From Croceibacterium segetis (GTDB taxonomy: Bacteria; Pseudomonadota; Alphaproteobacteria; Sphingomonadales; Sphingomonadaceae), in NCBI RefSeq assembly GCF_011320115.1, contig NZ_JAANOZ010000010.1, positions 39,562 to 103,561 on the forward strand: a DNA stretch of 64,000 nt, given 5' to 3'. How positions within the stretch are numbered: the stretch's first letter is position 1; each line of letters begins with the position of its first letter. Shown piece after piece: positions 49,322-58,305 of this stretch. Made by a program: the position numbers and the translations under genes. Under the pieces are notes generated by a model. That model was not told the origin of the DNA, searched no databases, and was given only the letters and a program-made list of their open reading frames with translations.

Positions 49322-51141
49322 TCTGCCGCCTCCTCAAGCTCTTCGCGCTCATGTGCCTGGCGCGCCCACATCTCGGCATACAGCCCGTCGAAGCGCAGTA
49401 ACTCCGTATGTGTACCATGTTCGGCGAGGCGGCCGTCGTGCATGACGTAGACCAAGTCGGAATCGGCGATCGTCGACAGCCGGTGCGCGATCGACAGGCT
49501 GGTGCGGTGCGCCGAGACGCGCCGGAGCGTCGCGAGGATATCTTGCTCGGTACGCGTGTCGAGAGCGCTGGTCGCTTCGTCGAGCAGCAGGATCGGCGGG
49601 TTCTTGAGCAAGGTGCGGGCGATCGCCACGCGCTGTTTCTCGCCGCCTGAAAGCTTGAGCCCGCGCTCGCCGACTTCGGTGTCGAAGCCCGCCGGCAGCT
49701 TCTCGATGAACGGCAGGATCGCCGCCCCGCGCGCCGCCTCGATTACGTCTTCCGGGGTCGCGTCGTCACGGCCGTAGGCGACATTGTAGCCGATCGTATC
49801 GTTGAACAGGACCGAGTCCTGCGGGACGATGCCGATGTGCCGGCGTAGCGACTCCTGGGTGACCTCGCGAATGTCCTGTCCGTCGATCAGGATGCGCCCC
49901 GACCACGGGTCGTAGAAGCGGAACAGCAGCCGGCCGATGGTCGACTTACCCGCACCCGAAGGCCCGACGATTGCGACGTGGGCGCCCGCCGTGACTTCGA
50001 AGCTCAGACCGTGGAGGATCTGCCGGTCCCGGTCGTAGCCGAACTCGACGTTGTCGAAAACGACCGTGGGACGGTGGACGACCAGCGCCGGCGCGCCGGG
50101 GGCGTCCCGCACCTCGACTGGCGTGTCGATCAGGCGGAACATCAGCGCCATGTCGATCAGCCCCTGGCGGATCGTGCGATAGACCCAGCCGAGCATGTCG
50201 AGCGGGCGGAACAGCTGCATGAGGTAGGTGTTGATCAGCACCAGGTCGCCCGGCGTCAGGCGGCCCTTGCTCCAGCCCCACACGGTGAAAGCCATCGCCC
50301 CGCCCATCATGAGGTTCATGATCAGCGCCTGGGCAATGTTGAGCAGGCCGAGCGAATTCTCGCTCTTGATGGCCGCCTCGGCATAAGCGCGCATCGCCGA
50401 ACCATAGCGCGCGAGTTCGCGTTCCTCGGCGCCGAAGTACTTTACGGTCTCGTAATTGAGCAGCGAGTCGACCGCGTGCGCCAGCGCGCGCCCATCGAGC
50501 TCGTTCATCCTATGCCGCAGGTGAGTGCGCCATTCCGTGATCGCACGGGTGAGCCAGATGTAGCTGACCACCGTGACGGCGGTCGCGGCGACCATCTGCC
50601 AGCCGAACTTGAGCTGGAAGATCGTCGCCACGACGATCATCTCGACTGCGGTCGGCGCGATGTTGAAGAGCAGGAAGTAGATCATCGTGTTGATGCTCTT
50701 CGACCCTCGCTCGACGATCTTGGTCACCTCCCCGGTTCGGCGCGAGAGGTGGAAGCGCAAGCTCAGTTCGTGCAGCCGGCGGAACACATCTTCGGTCAGC
50801 TGGCGCACCGCTTCCTGGCCGACGCGCTCGAATATGATGTTGCGGACGTTGTCGAACGCGACCGTGGCGAAGCGGCCGGCGGCGTAGGCGATCACCAGCG
50901 CCAGCGTGACCCACACCGCCGTGCTGCCCTTCGAAGCCATCGTGTCGACCGCCCCGGCGTAAGCGAACGGCAGCGCCAGCACGACCACCTTGGCGAGGAG
51001 CACGAACAGGCCGGACAGGACGATCCGCCCGCGCAAGTCGGGCCGCCCGGCGGGCCAAAGATAAGGCAGGAAGCGGCGGACCGTCGTCCAGTCAGCCAGA
51101 TCGGCTGTCTTCGTTCGCTGCTCGCCCTCGACTCTCGCCAT
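49318..51141 (-). CDS. atm1: Atm1-type ABC exporter (fused permease and ATPase)
   Basis: A 607-residue half-transporter: six transmembrane helices (about 40-330), then an ATPase with Walker A GPSGAGKST, signature LSGGEKQR and Walker B ILLLDEATSALD. The permease shows TGEVTKIVERGSKSINTMIYFLLFNIAPT, the hallmark of the Atm1/ABCB7 group. A homologue from Novosphingobium aromaticivorans exports glutathione derivatives and supports heavy-metal tolerance. It homodimerises in the inner membrane. Cytochrome c' follows in the same transcript. Confidence 0.95.
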   Translation of the reverse strand: MARVEGEQRTKTADLADWTTVRRFLPYLWPAGRPDLRGRIVLSGLFVLLAKVVVLALPFAYAGAVDTMASKGSTAVWVTLALVIAYAAGRFATVAFDNVRNIIFERVGQEAVRQLTEDVFRRLHELSLRFHLSRRTGEVTKIVERGSKSINTMIYFLLFNIAPTAVEMIVVATIFQLKFGWQMVAATAVTVVSYIWLTRAITEWRTHLRHRMNELDGRALAHAVDSLLNYETVKYFGAEERELARYGSAMRAYAEAAIKSENSLGLLNIAQALIMNLMMGGAMAFTVWGWSKGRLTPGDLVLINTYLMQLFRPLDMLGWVYRTIRQGLIDMALMFRLIDTPVEVRDAPGAPALVVHRPTVVFDNVEFGYDRDRQILHGLSFEVTAGAHVAIVGPSGAGKSTIGRLLFRFYDPWSGRILIDGQDIREVTQESLRRHIGIVPQDSVLFNDTIGYNVAYGRDDATPEDVIEAARGAAILPFIEKLPAGFDTEVGERGLKLSGGEKQRVAIARTLLKNPPILLLDEATSALDTRTEQDILATLRRVSAHRTSLSIAHRLSTIADSDLVYVMHDGRLAEHGTHTELLRFDGLYAEMWARQAHEREELEEAAE

Positions 51142-51196
51142 CAGCGCCAGATGGGACCGGCGGTGGGCAACGGCAATGGTTCTTTGCCGCGAGCGG

Positions 51197-52138
51197 TCAG
51201 CCGAGGATTGCGCCGATCATTGAATCGCGTTTGTGGACGCTGCGCGGCAGGTCGAACAACACTTGCTGCTTGCCGAAATCGATTGCCACCCGGCGGAACA
51301 GCTTGAGCGCGCTGATGCCCAGGATCAGAGCCGGTTTATCGTTCATCCCAAGCGTCTGAAAGGTCGGCGACTCGGCGAACATGATCGGAATCTCGTTCAG
51401 CGACATGTTGTTGATCTCGAGCTTCTTGCCCATGCGCACCGCGGCGGTGAGTTCCTTCCCGTTCACGTCGGTCATGGTGTTCTGGCCCACATTGTGCGTC
51501 TGGCGAAGGCGAAGCTGGTCGAGCAGCACCATGTTGCCGACGCTGGCCTGCGAGCCGGTATCGACGATTACGTCTACATCGATCCCGTTGAGCCGCGCCC
51601 CGGTAATGATCAGCTGTCCCAGGCGGCGGCGTGCCTTGACCACGATCTCGTAGCCTCGATTGCCGCCCAGCGACTTGGCGTCGGAGACGTAGATGCGCTC
51701 ATTGTGAAAATCGATCAGCACGCGCTGGTCCTGCAGGCTGTCGAGCCCGAGAATGCCGTCCGCCCCGCCGATGTTCTCCCCTTGGACGATCGGGGCGGCC
51801 CGGATGTAGAACTCGCGTGTGCCGAGCATGAACTCGGGAATGCCGGTCGTTTCCACATCTGCTTTGCTGGCGATCCCGACCAGGATGGCCGGGCTGCGCT
51901 CGGTCAACCCGAGGCGATTGGCAAGATCGCTCGAGACGACGGTCGCCTGCGCTCCGGTGTCGACCATGAAGCGGAATGGGCCCTGCCCCTTGATCGTCAC
52001 CGGTACGGTGACGCGCTCGTTGCGTTCCTGCTGCAGCTTGATCATCTCGGCATCAGCCGGGTCGGGAAGCGGCTGAGGCGCTTCGGCAGATGTCGCGGCA
52101 ACCGCCGCCAGGACCGACAGGATGCTTAGCCAGCTCAT
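51197..52138 (-). CDS. Retropepsin-like aspartic protease with two DTG sites
   Basis: A 313-residue secreted protein with a signal peptide (residues 1-20). Two retropepsin-like halves each carry a catalytic motif: D60-T-G-A in FRFMVDTGAQATVV and D193-T-G-S in IVDTGSQASVG. The tandem fusion would place both aspartates in one chain. GAGGAG precedes ATG 52138; the longer frame to 52201 has no site. It is likely a periplasmic peptidase. The substrate is unknown. Confidence 0.88.
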   Translation of the reverse strand: MSWLSILSVLAAVAATSAEAPQPLPDPADAEMIKLQQERNERVTVPVTIKGQGPFRFMVDTGAQATVVSSDLANRLGLTERSPAILVGIASKADVETTGIPEFMLGTREFYIRAAPIVQGENIGGADGILGLDSLQDQRVLIDFHNERIYVSDAKSLGGNRGYEIVVKARRRLGQLIITGARLNGIDVDVIVDTGSQASVGNMVLLDQLRLRQTHNVGQNTMTDVNGKELTAAVRMGKKLEINNMSLNEIPIMFAESPTFQTLGMNDKPALILGISALKLFRRVAIDFGKQQVLFDLPRSVHKRDSMIGAILG

Positions 52139-52227
52139 ATCGCATCTCCTCGCCTCCCACCTTGTCCCAAGTTCCGGGGGATGGCGCGGCCAAGATACCA
52201 CGCCAGTGGCCTATCCGGCAAACACGA

Positions 52228-53721
52228 TCACGCGCCGGCCACGCCGGTTGCCTGGCGGCGGCCCAGCACTAGGCCGGTCAGCTCGCGCAGCGCCGCGCGC
52301 GAGAACGCCAGCAGCAGACCGGCATAGCACAAGGCGCCGAAGGCGAACTCGAGGGACAGCCGCTGCCACGGCGCCGCTGGGCCGAGGGCACGGCTGAGTG
52401 CGAGCACGGCGAGCGCCATTGCCACGCTCGCCAGCAGTCCTGGCGCGACGGCGGCGCCCAATTGCCGGGCGGTAATGCCGAGCTTGCCGCGCGCTTGCAT
52501 GAAGATGGTCAATGGCAGCACCGGGAACGCCAGCAGCCAGGCATAGGCGAGCCCGGTCGCGCCCCACTCCAGCCCGATGAGGAACGCCGGCGGCATGACC
52601 AGCGCGCCGAGCAGCGAGGCGCGCGCGGTCACTCGGACATGCCCGGTGGCGTTCACCGCCGGGGTGAACAGGATGTACAGTGTCTGCGCCGGCATCGCGA
52701 GAGCAAGGATCGTCATCAGCTGCGCCATCGCCCGCCACTTGGCACCGAGGACCACCGCCACGAAGTCCGGCGCGACGATCGAGAGGCCCAGATAGAGCGG
52801 GCAAGTCACCAGCATGATCAGCCGCACCGCCTTGAGGAACGAGGCGGCGAGCTGGGCCCGATCCTCCTGCATCCGGGCGTAGGCGGGGAAAGCTACTTCG
52901 TTGAGAGGCGGGACGAACTTGCTGGCGATCAGCGTGGTCAGGAACAGCGCCTCGGCATAAAGCCCGAGCTCGCTCGCCGATAGTCGGCGTGCCGCAATCA
53001 GCGTGTCGGCCTGGGTGATGACCGTCCAGCCGAAAGTGCTCGCCAGCAAGCCGAGGCCGAAGCGAAACATGGCGCCCGACCCCGCAAAGCGGAAGCTCGG
53101 CCAGTGCCATTCACGCGTGACCAGTTGCAGGCCCAGCGCGCGAGTCCAGAACAACGCGATCGGCGCCCACACCAGCGTCCACACGCCCCAGCCGGCGAGC
53201 GCGCCGCCGAGCGCGACCCCGGCCGAAACTAGCGTCGCCGCGAGGTTGACCAGCGCCTGGCGGCGGAAGTCCATCTGCCGCATCAGCAAGACCTCGGGGA
53301 TCGAGATGAACGGCGTCGAGAGGAAGATCAGCGCCTGCACGCGGAGCAATTCGGCGATCAAGGGGTGGCGGTAATAGGCGGCGGCGAGCGGCGCGAGGGC
53401 GATCTGCAGCAGCGCCAGGGCGCCGTTGACTAGCAGCAGCATGCCGAACGCCTGGCGGATCTTCCGTTCGGTCAGCTCGGGCTCGCGGATCAGCGAGCCG
53501 GCGAAGCCGTAGCCGTTGAGGAAATTGAGGAACACGATCACCACCTGGCTCATCGCCAGCAGGCCGTAATCGGCCGGGTCGAGGATGCGGATCACCAGCA
53601 GCGTCGCCGCCCAGGCGACCACTTGCGAACCGATCTGGCTTCCCGAGCGCCAGATCACCGCGCGCTTTACGCTGTCGCCGAGGTCGACGCTCGCGCCGCT
53701 GGAGTCCGCCGGGGGTGTCAT
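52228..53721 (-). CDS. Polysaccharide flippase (Wzx/MATE-MVF superfamily)
   Basis: A 497-residue membrane protein with about fourteen hydrophobic helices. The first block, VIWRSGSQIGSQVVAWAATLLVIRILDPADYGLLAM, is the polysaccharide-biosynthesis (Wzx/lipopolysaccharide translocase) signature. It would flip a lipid-linked sugar unit across the inner membrane. No glycosyltransferase is next to it, so its pathway is encoded elsewhere. Confidence 0.92.
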   Translation of the reverse strand: MTPPADSSGASVDLGDSVKRAVIWRSGSQIGSQVVAWAATLLVIRILDPADYGLLAMSQVVIVFLNFLNGYGFAGSLIREPELTERKIRQAFGMLLLVNGALALLQIALAPLAAAYYRHPLIAELLRVQALIFLSTPFISIPEVLLMRQMDFRRQALVNLAATLVSAGVALGGALAGWGVWTLVWAPIALFWTRALGLQLVTREWHWPSFRFAGSGAMFRFGLGLLASTFGWTVITQADTLIAARRLSASELGLYAEALFLTTLIASKFVPPLNEVAFPAYARMQEDRAQLAASFLKAVRLIMLVTCPLYLGLSIVAPDFVAVVLGAKWRAMAQLMTILALAMPAQTLYILFTPAVNATGHVRVTARASLLGALVMPPAFLIGLEWGATGLAYAWLLAFPVLPLTIFMQARGKLGITARQLGAAVAPGLLASVAMALAVLALSRALGPAAPWQRLSLEFAFGALCYAGLLLAFSRAALRELTGLVLGRRQATGVAGA

Positions 53722-53862
53722 GAGGGCGGCATAGCTCTGCGGCGATAAAATTTGGTTTAGGGGCGGGACGTTAGCTTCGGCCGGCGTACGCCCGAACGAT
53801 CATCGCCGGTATTGAACGCGGTCGATCTCGCGTAGTATCCGGATGAGCATCGAAGACGACTG

Positions 53863-55533
53863 TCAGGTTTGCGGGGCAACGACCGGCACCAACAGATGGC
53901 TGTCGAACGTACCGCCGGCATGGATCAGGTGCCGGCCGCGGTTTCGCAGGTCCTCGTGCCGGGCGAAAGGCAGGTTCGGCAGGCCGTCGCGGTAGATGTC
54001 CATCCCCTTGACTACGAGGCGCAGGGATTCGCCCGCGCGGAATAGTGTGGAGGACGGCCAGATCTCGATTTCGACGGGCACCACCTGCCCCGTTTGCAGC
54101 AGTTCCTCGCGCAAATGGCTTTGCACCGGCTGCGACGGCGTCGAGCGCTCCTCGTCGAGCGCGCGGTGACTGGCGCGAAGCCAGCCGAGCGCAACCGGGC
54201 CATCGTCGAAGAACGCATAGAAGTGAAAGCCGACCGCGGCACCGCCGGCGTCGAGCTTCTGGACGGCGACGAACAGATCCATGTCGTCGGCGCCCTCGGC
54301 CTCGACCCACAGCTTGAGCTTCATGTAGCCGGTCAGCTCGGTGTTCTCGGCAAAGCGGTGGACGAACACCGCCTCGCCCGCCTCGTCGGAGGGGTCGTAG
54401 GCGGCGCAAGCGGCGGTGGGAGGCGCGGCGTCGTCCAGCGAACCGTTCGCGGCATCGAGGAACAGCGGGCGGTATTGCGTGCGCGCCAGCGGCCATTCGT
54501 CCTCGCCGCGCCAGGTGCTGGCGTGCGCGCTTTCGCGCACTTCGAGATGCACCTGCGGCCAGCGATCGACTCCGGTGTCCTCCCCTTTGAGGAACTGGTC
54601 GAAGAACGCCGCCTGCTTCTCCCTGCTTTCGGGCTTGTAGTAATTCGCCCACTTCTTCTGCCCGTGGATCTCCAGCCACTTGCGCGGCGAGCCCATCCGT
54701 CGCCACGCCTCGATCGTGCCGCGCGTGTGCAGTCCCTGGTCGGACCAGCTGGCGACGACGAAGGCCGGCACCTCGATCGCGGCGAGATCGACCTCCTTGC
54801 TGCGCCAGTAGTCGTCGTAGAGCGGGTGGGCCTGGACGTTGGCGCTGGTGTCTTCGGTGCGGCCGAGCGAGAAGCGCAAGTTGTCGCATCCGCGCGGCAG
54901 GAAGCCGGTTTCGCGAATGCCGCCGTGGTAGGCGAATTCGCGGTACCAGTCGGAGAACCCTTCCCACGGGTTGATCGCCGCCAGGTGCGGCGCCCGGAGC
55001 GAGGCCACGAGATACTGGATCGAGGCGAGGTACGACACCCCGGTCATGCCGACCTTGCCGTTGCTCCACGGCAGCTGGCCGAGGAACTCGATCGTGTCGT
55101 AGCAATCCTCGCCTTCGCCCACGCCGTTGTGGCGCAAGTCCCCTTCGGAAAGCCAGGCGCCGCGCGGATCGGCGAAGGCCACCGCGTAGCCGCGCGAGCA
55201 CCAGAACAGCGGATCGGGCGCCTCGAACGCGGTAAAGCGCGAAATCCAGCCGGGCTCGACCCAGGCAGGGGGCCACAGCCGGTCGGACAGCCCATGCTTC
55301 CCGTAGGGGCTCCAGCCGAGGAGGATCGGCAAGTCCGTGGCTCCAGTATCCGGGCGGTAGATGTCGACCAGGATGCGCACGCCGTCGCGCAGGCGCACCT
55401 CGACATTCTGCTCGATCAGCAGCCCGGATTCGGAGCGACGGGCGTACGTTCGCGGGGGCAGCGGCGGTTTGTTCGGCGCGCTATGCGGATCGACGCCTGC
55501 GCGCATCAGGAGTTCGACGCTGTCCACAGGCAA
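53863..55533 (-). CDS. CocE/NonD-family hydrolase (acyl esterase)
   Basis: A 556-residue alpha/beta hydrolase of the cocaine esterase/X-Pro dipeptidyl peptidase group: an N-terminal catalytic domain with nucleophile S167 in GMTGVSYLA and RGYAVAFADPRGAWLSEGD, and a C-terminal jelly-roll domain with ESLRLVVKGMD. TTG 55533 or GTG 55527 may be the start; no clear ribosome binding site is seen. It is the last gene of the TonB3-TauD-MFS-DoxX-CocE run and would cleave an ester or amide of the imported compound. Confidence 0.93.
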   Translation of the reverse strand: MPVDSVELLMRAGVDPHSAPNKPPLPPRTYARRSESGLLIEQNVEVRLRDGVRILVDIYRPDTGATDLPILLGWSPYGKHGLSDRLWPPAWVEPGWISRFTAFEAPDPLFWCSRGYAVAFADPRGAWLSEGDLRHNGVGEGEDCYDTIEFLGQLPWSNGKVGMTGVSYLASIQYLVASLRAPHLAAINPWEGFSDWYREFAYHGGIRETGFLPRGCDNLRFSLGRTEDTSANVQAHPLYDDYWRSKEVDLAAIEVPAFVVASWSDQGLHTRGTIEAWRRMGSPRKWLEIHGQKKWANYYKPESREKQAAFFDQFLKGEDTGVDRWPQVHLEVRESAHASTWRGEDEWPLARTQYRPLFLDAANGSLDDAAPPTAACAAYDPSDEAGEAVFVHRFAENTELTGYMKLKLWVEAEGADDMDLFVAVQKLDAGGAAVGFHFYAFFDDGPVALGWLRASHRALDEERSTPSQPVQSHLREELLQTGQVVPVEIEIWPSSTLFRAGESLRLVVKGMDIYRDGLPNLPFARHEDLRNRGRHLIHAGGTFDSHLLVPVVAPQT

Positions 55534-55536
55534 GGC

Positions 55537-55947
55537 TCAGGCTGCGACTTTCTCCGGGCCTTTGCCGGTCGCGCGGTCGACGCTCCAGTCGCCCGCACCG
55601 GCGAAAACCAGGTACAGGAAGATGAAGCAGAACAGGATGGCCGGTTCGCCCTTGTTGATCGCCGGCCAGAAGCTCTGGGGCGCGTGGGCCATGAAGTAGG
55701 CCACCGCCATTTCGCCGGATGCGACGAACGCCGCCAGGCGGGTCTTGAAGCCGATGATGATCAGCACGCTCGTCACCACCTCGATCGTGCCCGCGACGAG
55801 CATCATCGTCGGCAGCGGCCCCGCCCCGGGCATGACCGGCGCGGGAAAGGCGAGGAACTTCATTGTCGCGTGTTCGAGGAACAGTAGCGCGGTCATGATC
55901 CTGAGCGCCGCCAGCGCGCGGGGAGACCATTGTTCAAGGTTCGACAT
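55537..55947 (-). CDS. DoxX-family membrane protein
   Basis: A 136-residue protein with four hydrophobic helices and the DoxX features RIMTALLFLEHATMKFLAFP and VTSVLIIIGFKTRLAAFVASGEMAVAYF. The family is linked to thiosulfate or thiol oxidation and redox balance; members often accompany catabolic genes. GGAGAG lies before ATG 55947. It sits between the MFS and CocE genes of one transcript. Confidence 0.92.
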   Translation of the reverse strand: MSNLEQWSPRALAALRIMTALLFLEHATMKFLAFPAPVMPGAGPLPTMMLVAGTIEVVTSVLIIIGFKTRLAAFVASGEMAVAYFMAHAPQSFWPAINKGEPAILFCFIFLYLVFAGAGDWSVDRATGKGPEKVAA

Positions 55948-55958
55948 GTCGCTCTCCT

Positions 55959-57251
55959 TCAGGGCCGGATGGCCGGTTCAAGGTCGTCTTCGATCCACCT
56001 TCCGGCGAGCAGAATCGCGACCCCCGCGAGCATCGCCGTAACCGCGATGATCAACAACGAATATCGGATCGCCTGCGGGCCGAGCGCAGGGGCGAGCGCA
56101 TCATTGGCCATGCCGACGAGCAGCGGGCCGACGGCCTGGCCGAGCAGCGCCGAGCACAGCAGCAGGGTGGCAACGGCCAACGCCCGGAGCCGCGCGGGCA
56201 CCACCTCGAGCACCAGCGCGAAAACCGGGCCCTGGTGGACCAGCGTCAGGAACGCCGAAGCGGCGTAAGCCGCCAGCCACAGCCACGACGGGTCGGCCAG
56301 CAGGAACACGACCTCGACCGGGCCGAGCAGCAGGCAGGCGATCGCCGGAATGGTGATCCGCCAGCGCCCGTTGCGGCGGATAAGCCTGTCGATGGCGAAG
56401 CCCCCGAGCAGGACGCCGGCGATTCCGAACACGCCGCGGATCGGGCCGATGGTGGAGGCCACTTCGGCCAGCGAAAGTCCGTGCACCCGCTGCAGGAACG
56501 TCGGTATCCAGATGCTCGCGGCGAAGACGTTGAGGCCCATCAGCATCGCCGTGGCGACCAGCGCGAGATAGCTGCGCAACCGCAGCAGCTGGCCCAGCCC
56601 GGCGAGGAGGCTTTCGAACTCCGGCTTCGCCTCGCGCGCGCGGCTCGTGCGGGCAGGCTCGCGCACCGTCGCCAGGAATACGACTGCGAACACCAGGCCC
56701 GCTGCCCCGGCGGCCTGGAACATGGCCTGCCAGCCGTAACGCTGACCGATCCAGCCAAGAACGGGATAGAACGCGATCAGGGCGATCGAATTTGCCGTCC
56801 CGAACACCGATAGGGCCAGTGGGCGGCGTTCCTTGCGAAAGAGGTCCGATATCATCGAGCTGGAAGGGGGGAGCCCGCAGGATTCGCCCGCTCCCATCAG
56901 GAAGCGCGCCAGTGCGAGCTGCCAGATGTTCGCCACCCATCCGGTGAGCAGGGTCATCAGGCTCCAGAAGGCGAATCCGAAGGCGACGATGTTGCGCCGG
57001 TTCGAGCGGTCCGCCACCCAGCCGATGGGAATCGCCAACAGCGAATAGAACAGCAGGAAGGCGAAACCCGAAACGAAGCCGAGCGCAGTGTCGCTGACGT
57101 GCATTTCGGCCTTGATTGCCGGCAGTGCGAGGCCAAGCAGTGATCGGTCGAGGTAGTTGAAAGCCGAAACGAGGGTCAGGAAGCCGAGGCTATAGGAAGT
57201 CGCCAGCGTCCAGTCCGATCGGGTCCGGGTTCCGGCGGTTTCGCCCGGCAT
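55959..57251 (-). CDS. MFS transporter
   Basis: A 430-residue major facilitator with about twelve helices. Helix 1 carries SAFNYLDRSLLGLALPAIKAEM and the helix 2-3 loop GWVADRSNRRNIVAFG, the motif-A region. ATG 57251 (MPGETAG) has AAGGA six bases before it; the upstream frame to 57317 lacks a site. It is in the TonB3 transcript, so it likely carries the TonB3 solute or its product across the inner membrane. Confidence 0.92.
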   Translation of the reverse strand: MPGETAGTRTRSDWTLATSYSLGFLTLVSAFNYLDRSLLGLALPAIKAEMHVSDTALGFVSGFAFLLFYSLLAIPIGWVADRSNRRNIVAFGFAFWSLMTLLTGWVANIWQLALARFLMGAGESCGLPPSSSMISDLFRKERRPLALSVFGTANSIALIAFYPVLGWIGQRYGWQAMFQAAGAAGLVFAVVFLATVREPARTSRAREAKPEFESLLAGLGQLLRLRSYLALVATAMLMGLNVFAASIWIPTFLQRVHGLSLAEVASTIGPIRGVFGIAGVLLGGFAIDRLIRRNGRWRITIPAIACLLLGPVEVVFLLADPSWLWLAAYAASAFLTLVHQGPVFALVLEVVPARLRALAVATLLLCSALLGQAVGPLLVGMANDALAPALGPQAIRYSLLIIAVTAMLAGVAILLAGRWIEDDLEPAIRP

Positions 57252-57333
57252 CGCAAGTCCTTCGGTTATCGCGTCAAATCGATAGGCCACCGGCTCTCCC
57301 CCGCCTTGTCCCGACACCTGTCGCGGACCACTC

Positions 57334-58290
57334 CTATGCCGGCCAATCGCGCGGACCGATCGGCCGTTCTCCCATCACAGTGGTTCGGATGAGGTGCCGG
57401 CGCTCGTACTTGAAATCGTGCACTCCCCGGTGGAGCAGGAAGCGATTGTCCCACACCAGCAACGTGTTTTTGCGCCACTTGACGCGGCAGTGATAGTGCA
57501 GGTGCTGGGCCAGGCTTTGCAGATAGTCGAGGAGGGCCCGGCTCTCCTCTTCGGTCCAGCCGACGAAGCCCTTGAAGTAAGCCGTGGTGGCGAACAACGC
57601 CTTGCGGCCGGTCACCGGGTGGACCCGCACTGCCGGATGAATGTTCTCGAGCTCGTCTTCCGAAAAGCCATGTTCCTCGCGAAGGCGAAGCCGCTTTTCC
57701 GGCGGCAGCTTCTCGTTCCTGGCCCAGATTTCCTTGCCAGAATAGACTACCTGCAGGCCGTCGAGCAGCGCCTTCAGGCCATCGGAGAGGTGCTCGTAAA
57801 CCAGGTAGGCATTCGAGAACGCCGTATCGCCGCCGTAGCGGGGCACCTCGAGCGCCCGCATCACCACGCACAGCGGCGGCCGCTTGAGAAACGGGCTGTC
57901 GGTATGGAAGTGCTCGAAGGAGGGAACGACATTCTCCGGCTCGTCCGCTTCACGGCGGACTTCCTGCATGTCGCGCATGCCATCGTACGTCGGCGCCTGC
58001 GGCAGCTCGGTGATCGGTCCGAAGTACCGACTGAAGGCCTTGTGCTGCTCCGGCGACAGGTCCTGATCGCGAAAGACGATCACCAGGAACTGCTCGAACG
58101 CCTTCATGATCTCCGACAGCGTTTCCTCGTCGAGAGGCTCGCGCAAGTCCACGCCCGAGATTTCGCACCCGCACGCGCCGCTGATCGGCTCGACATGGAT
58201 GCGGCGAAAGTCAGGCATGGGCAGTCCCGCCACAACCGGCACGGCGACCGGTTGCTCCTGACTGGCGGGCTTGCACTTTGTGGCGACCAC
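57334..58290 (-). CDS. TauD/TfdA-family Fe(II)/2-oxoglutarate-dependent dioxygenase
   Basis: A 318-residue dioxygenase with the 2-His-1-Asp facial triad H129, D131 (FEHFHTDSPF) and H287 (WDNRFLLHRGVHDF). It opens with IEPISGACGCEISGVDL-type residues (VEPISGACGCEISG). GTG 58290 has GAGGAG five bases upstream. Such enzymes hydroxylate next to a heteroatom and often cleave ethers, sulfonates or sulfates. It lies 15 bp after the TonB3 stop, so the TonB3 solute may be its substrate. Confidence 0.94.
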   Translation of the reverse strand: MVATKCKPASQEQPVAVPVVAGLPMPDFRRIHVEPISGACGCEISGVDLREPLDEETLSEIMKAFEQFLVIVFRDQDLSPEQHKAFSRYFGPITELPQAPTYDGMRDMQEVRREADEPENVVPSFEHFHTDSPFLKRPPLCVVMRALEVPRYGGDTAFSNAYLVYEHLSDGLKALLDGLQVVYSGKEIWARNEKLPPEKRLRLREEHGFSEDELENIHPAVRVHPVTGRKALFATTAYFKGFVGWTEEESRALLDYLQSLAQHLHYHCRVKWRKNTLLVWDNRFLLHRGVHDFKYERRHLIRTTVMGERPIGPRDWPA

Positions 58291-58305
58291 TTTGGCTCCT
58301 CGTGA

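Noticed and set aside
54094..55887. A 597-codon open frame antisense to the CocE and DoxX genes
   Set aside because: It spans two clear genes on the other strand and has no recognisable domain.
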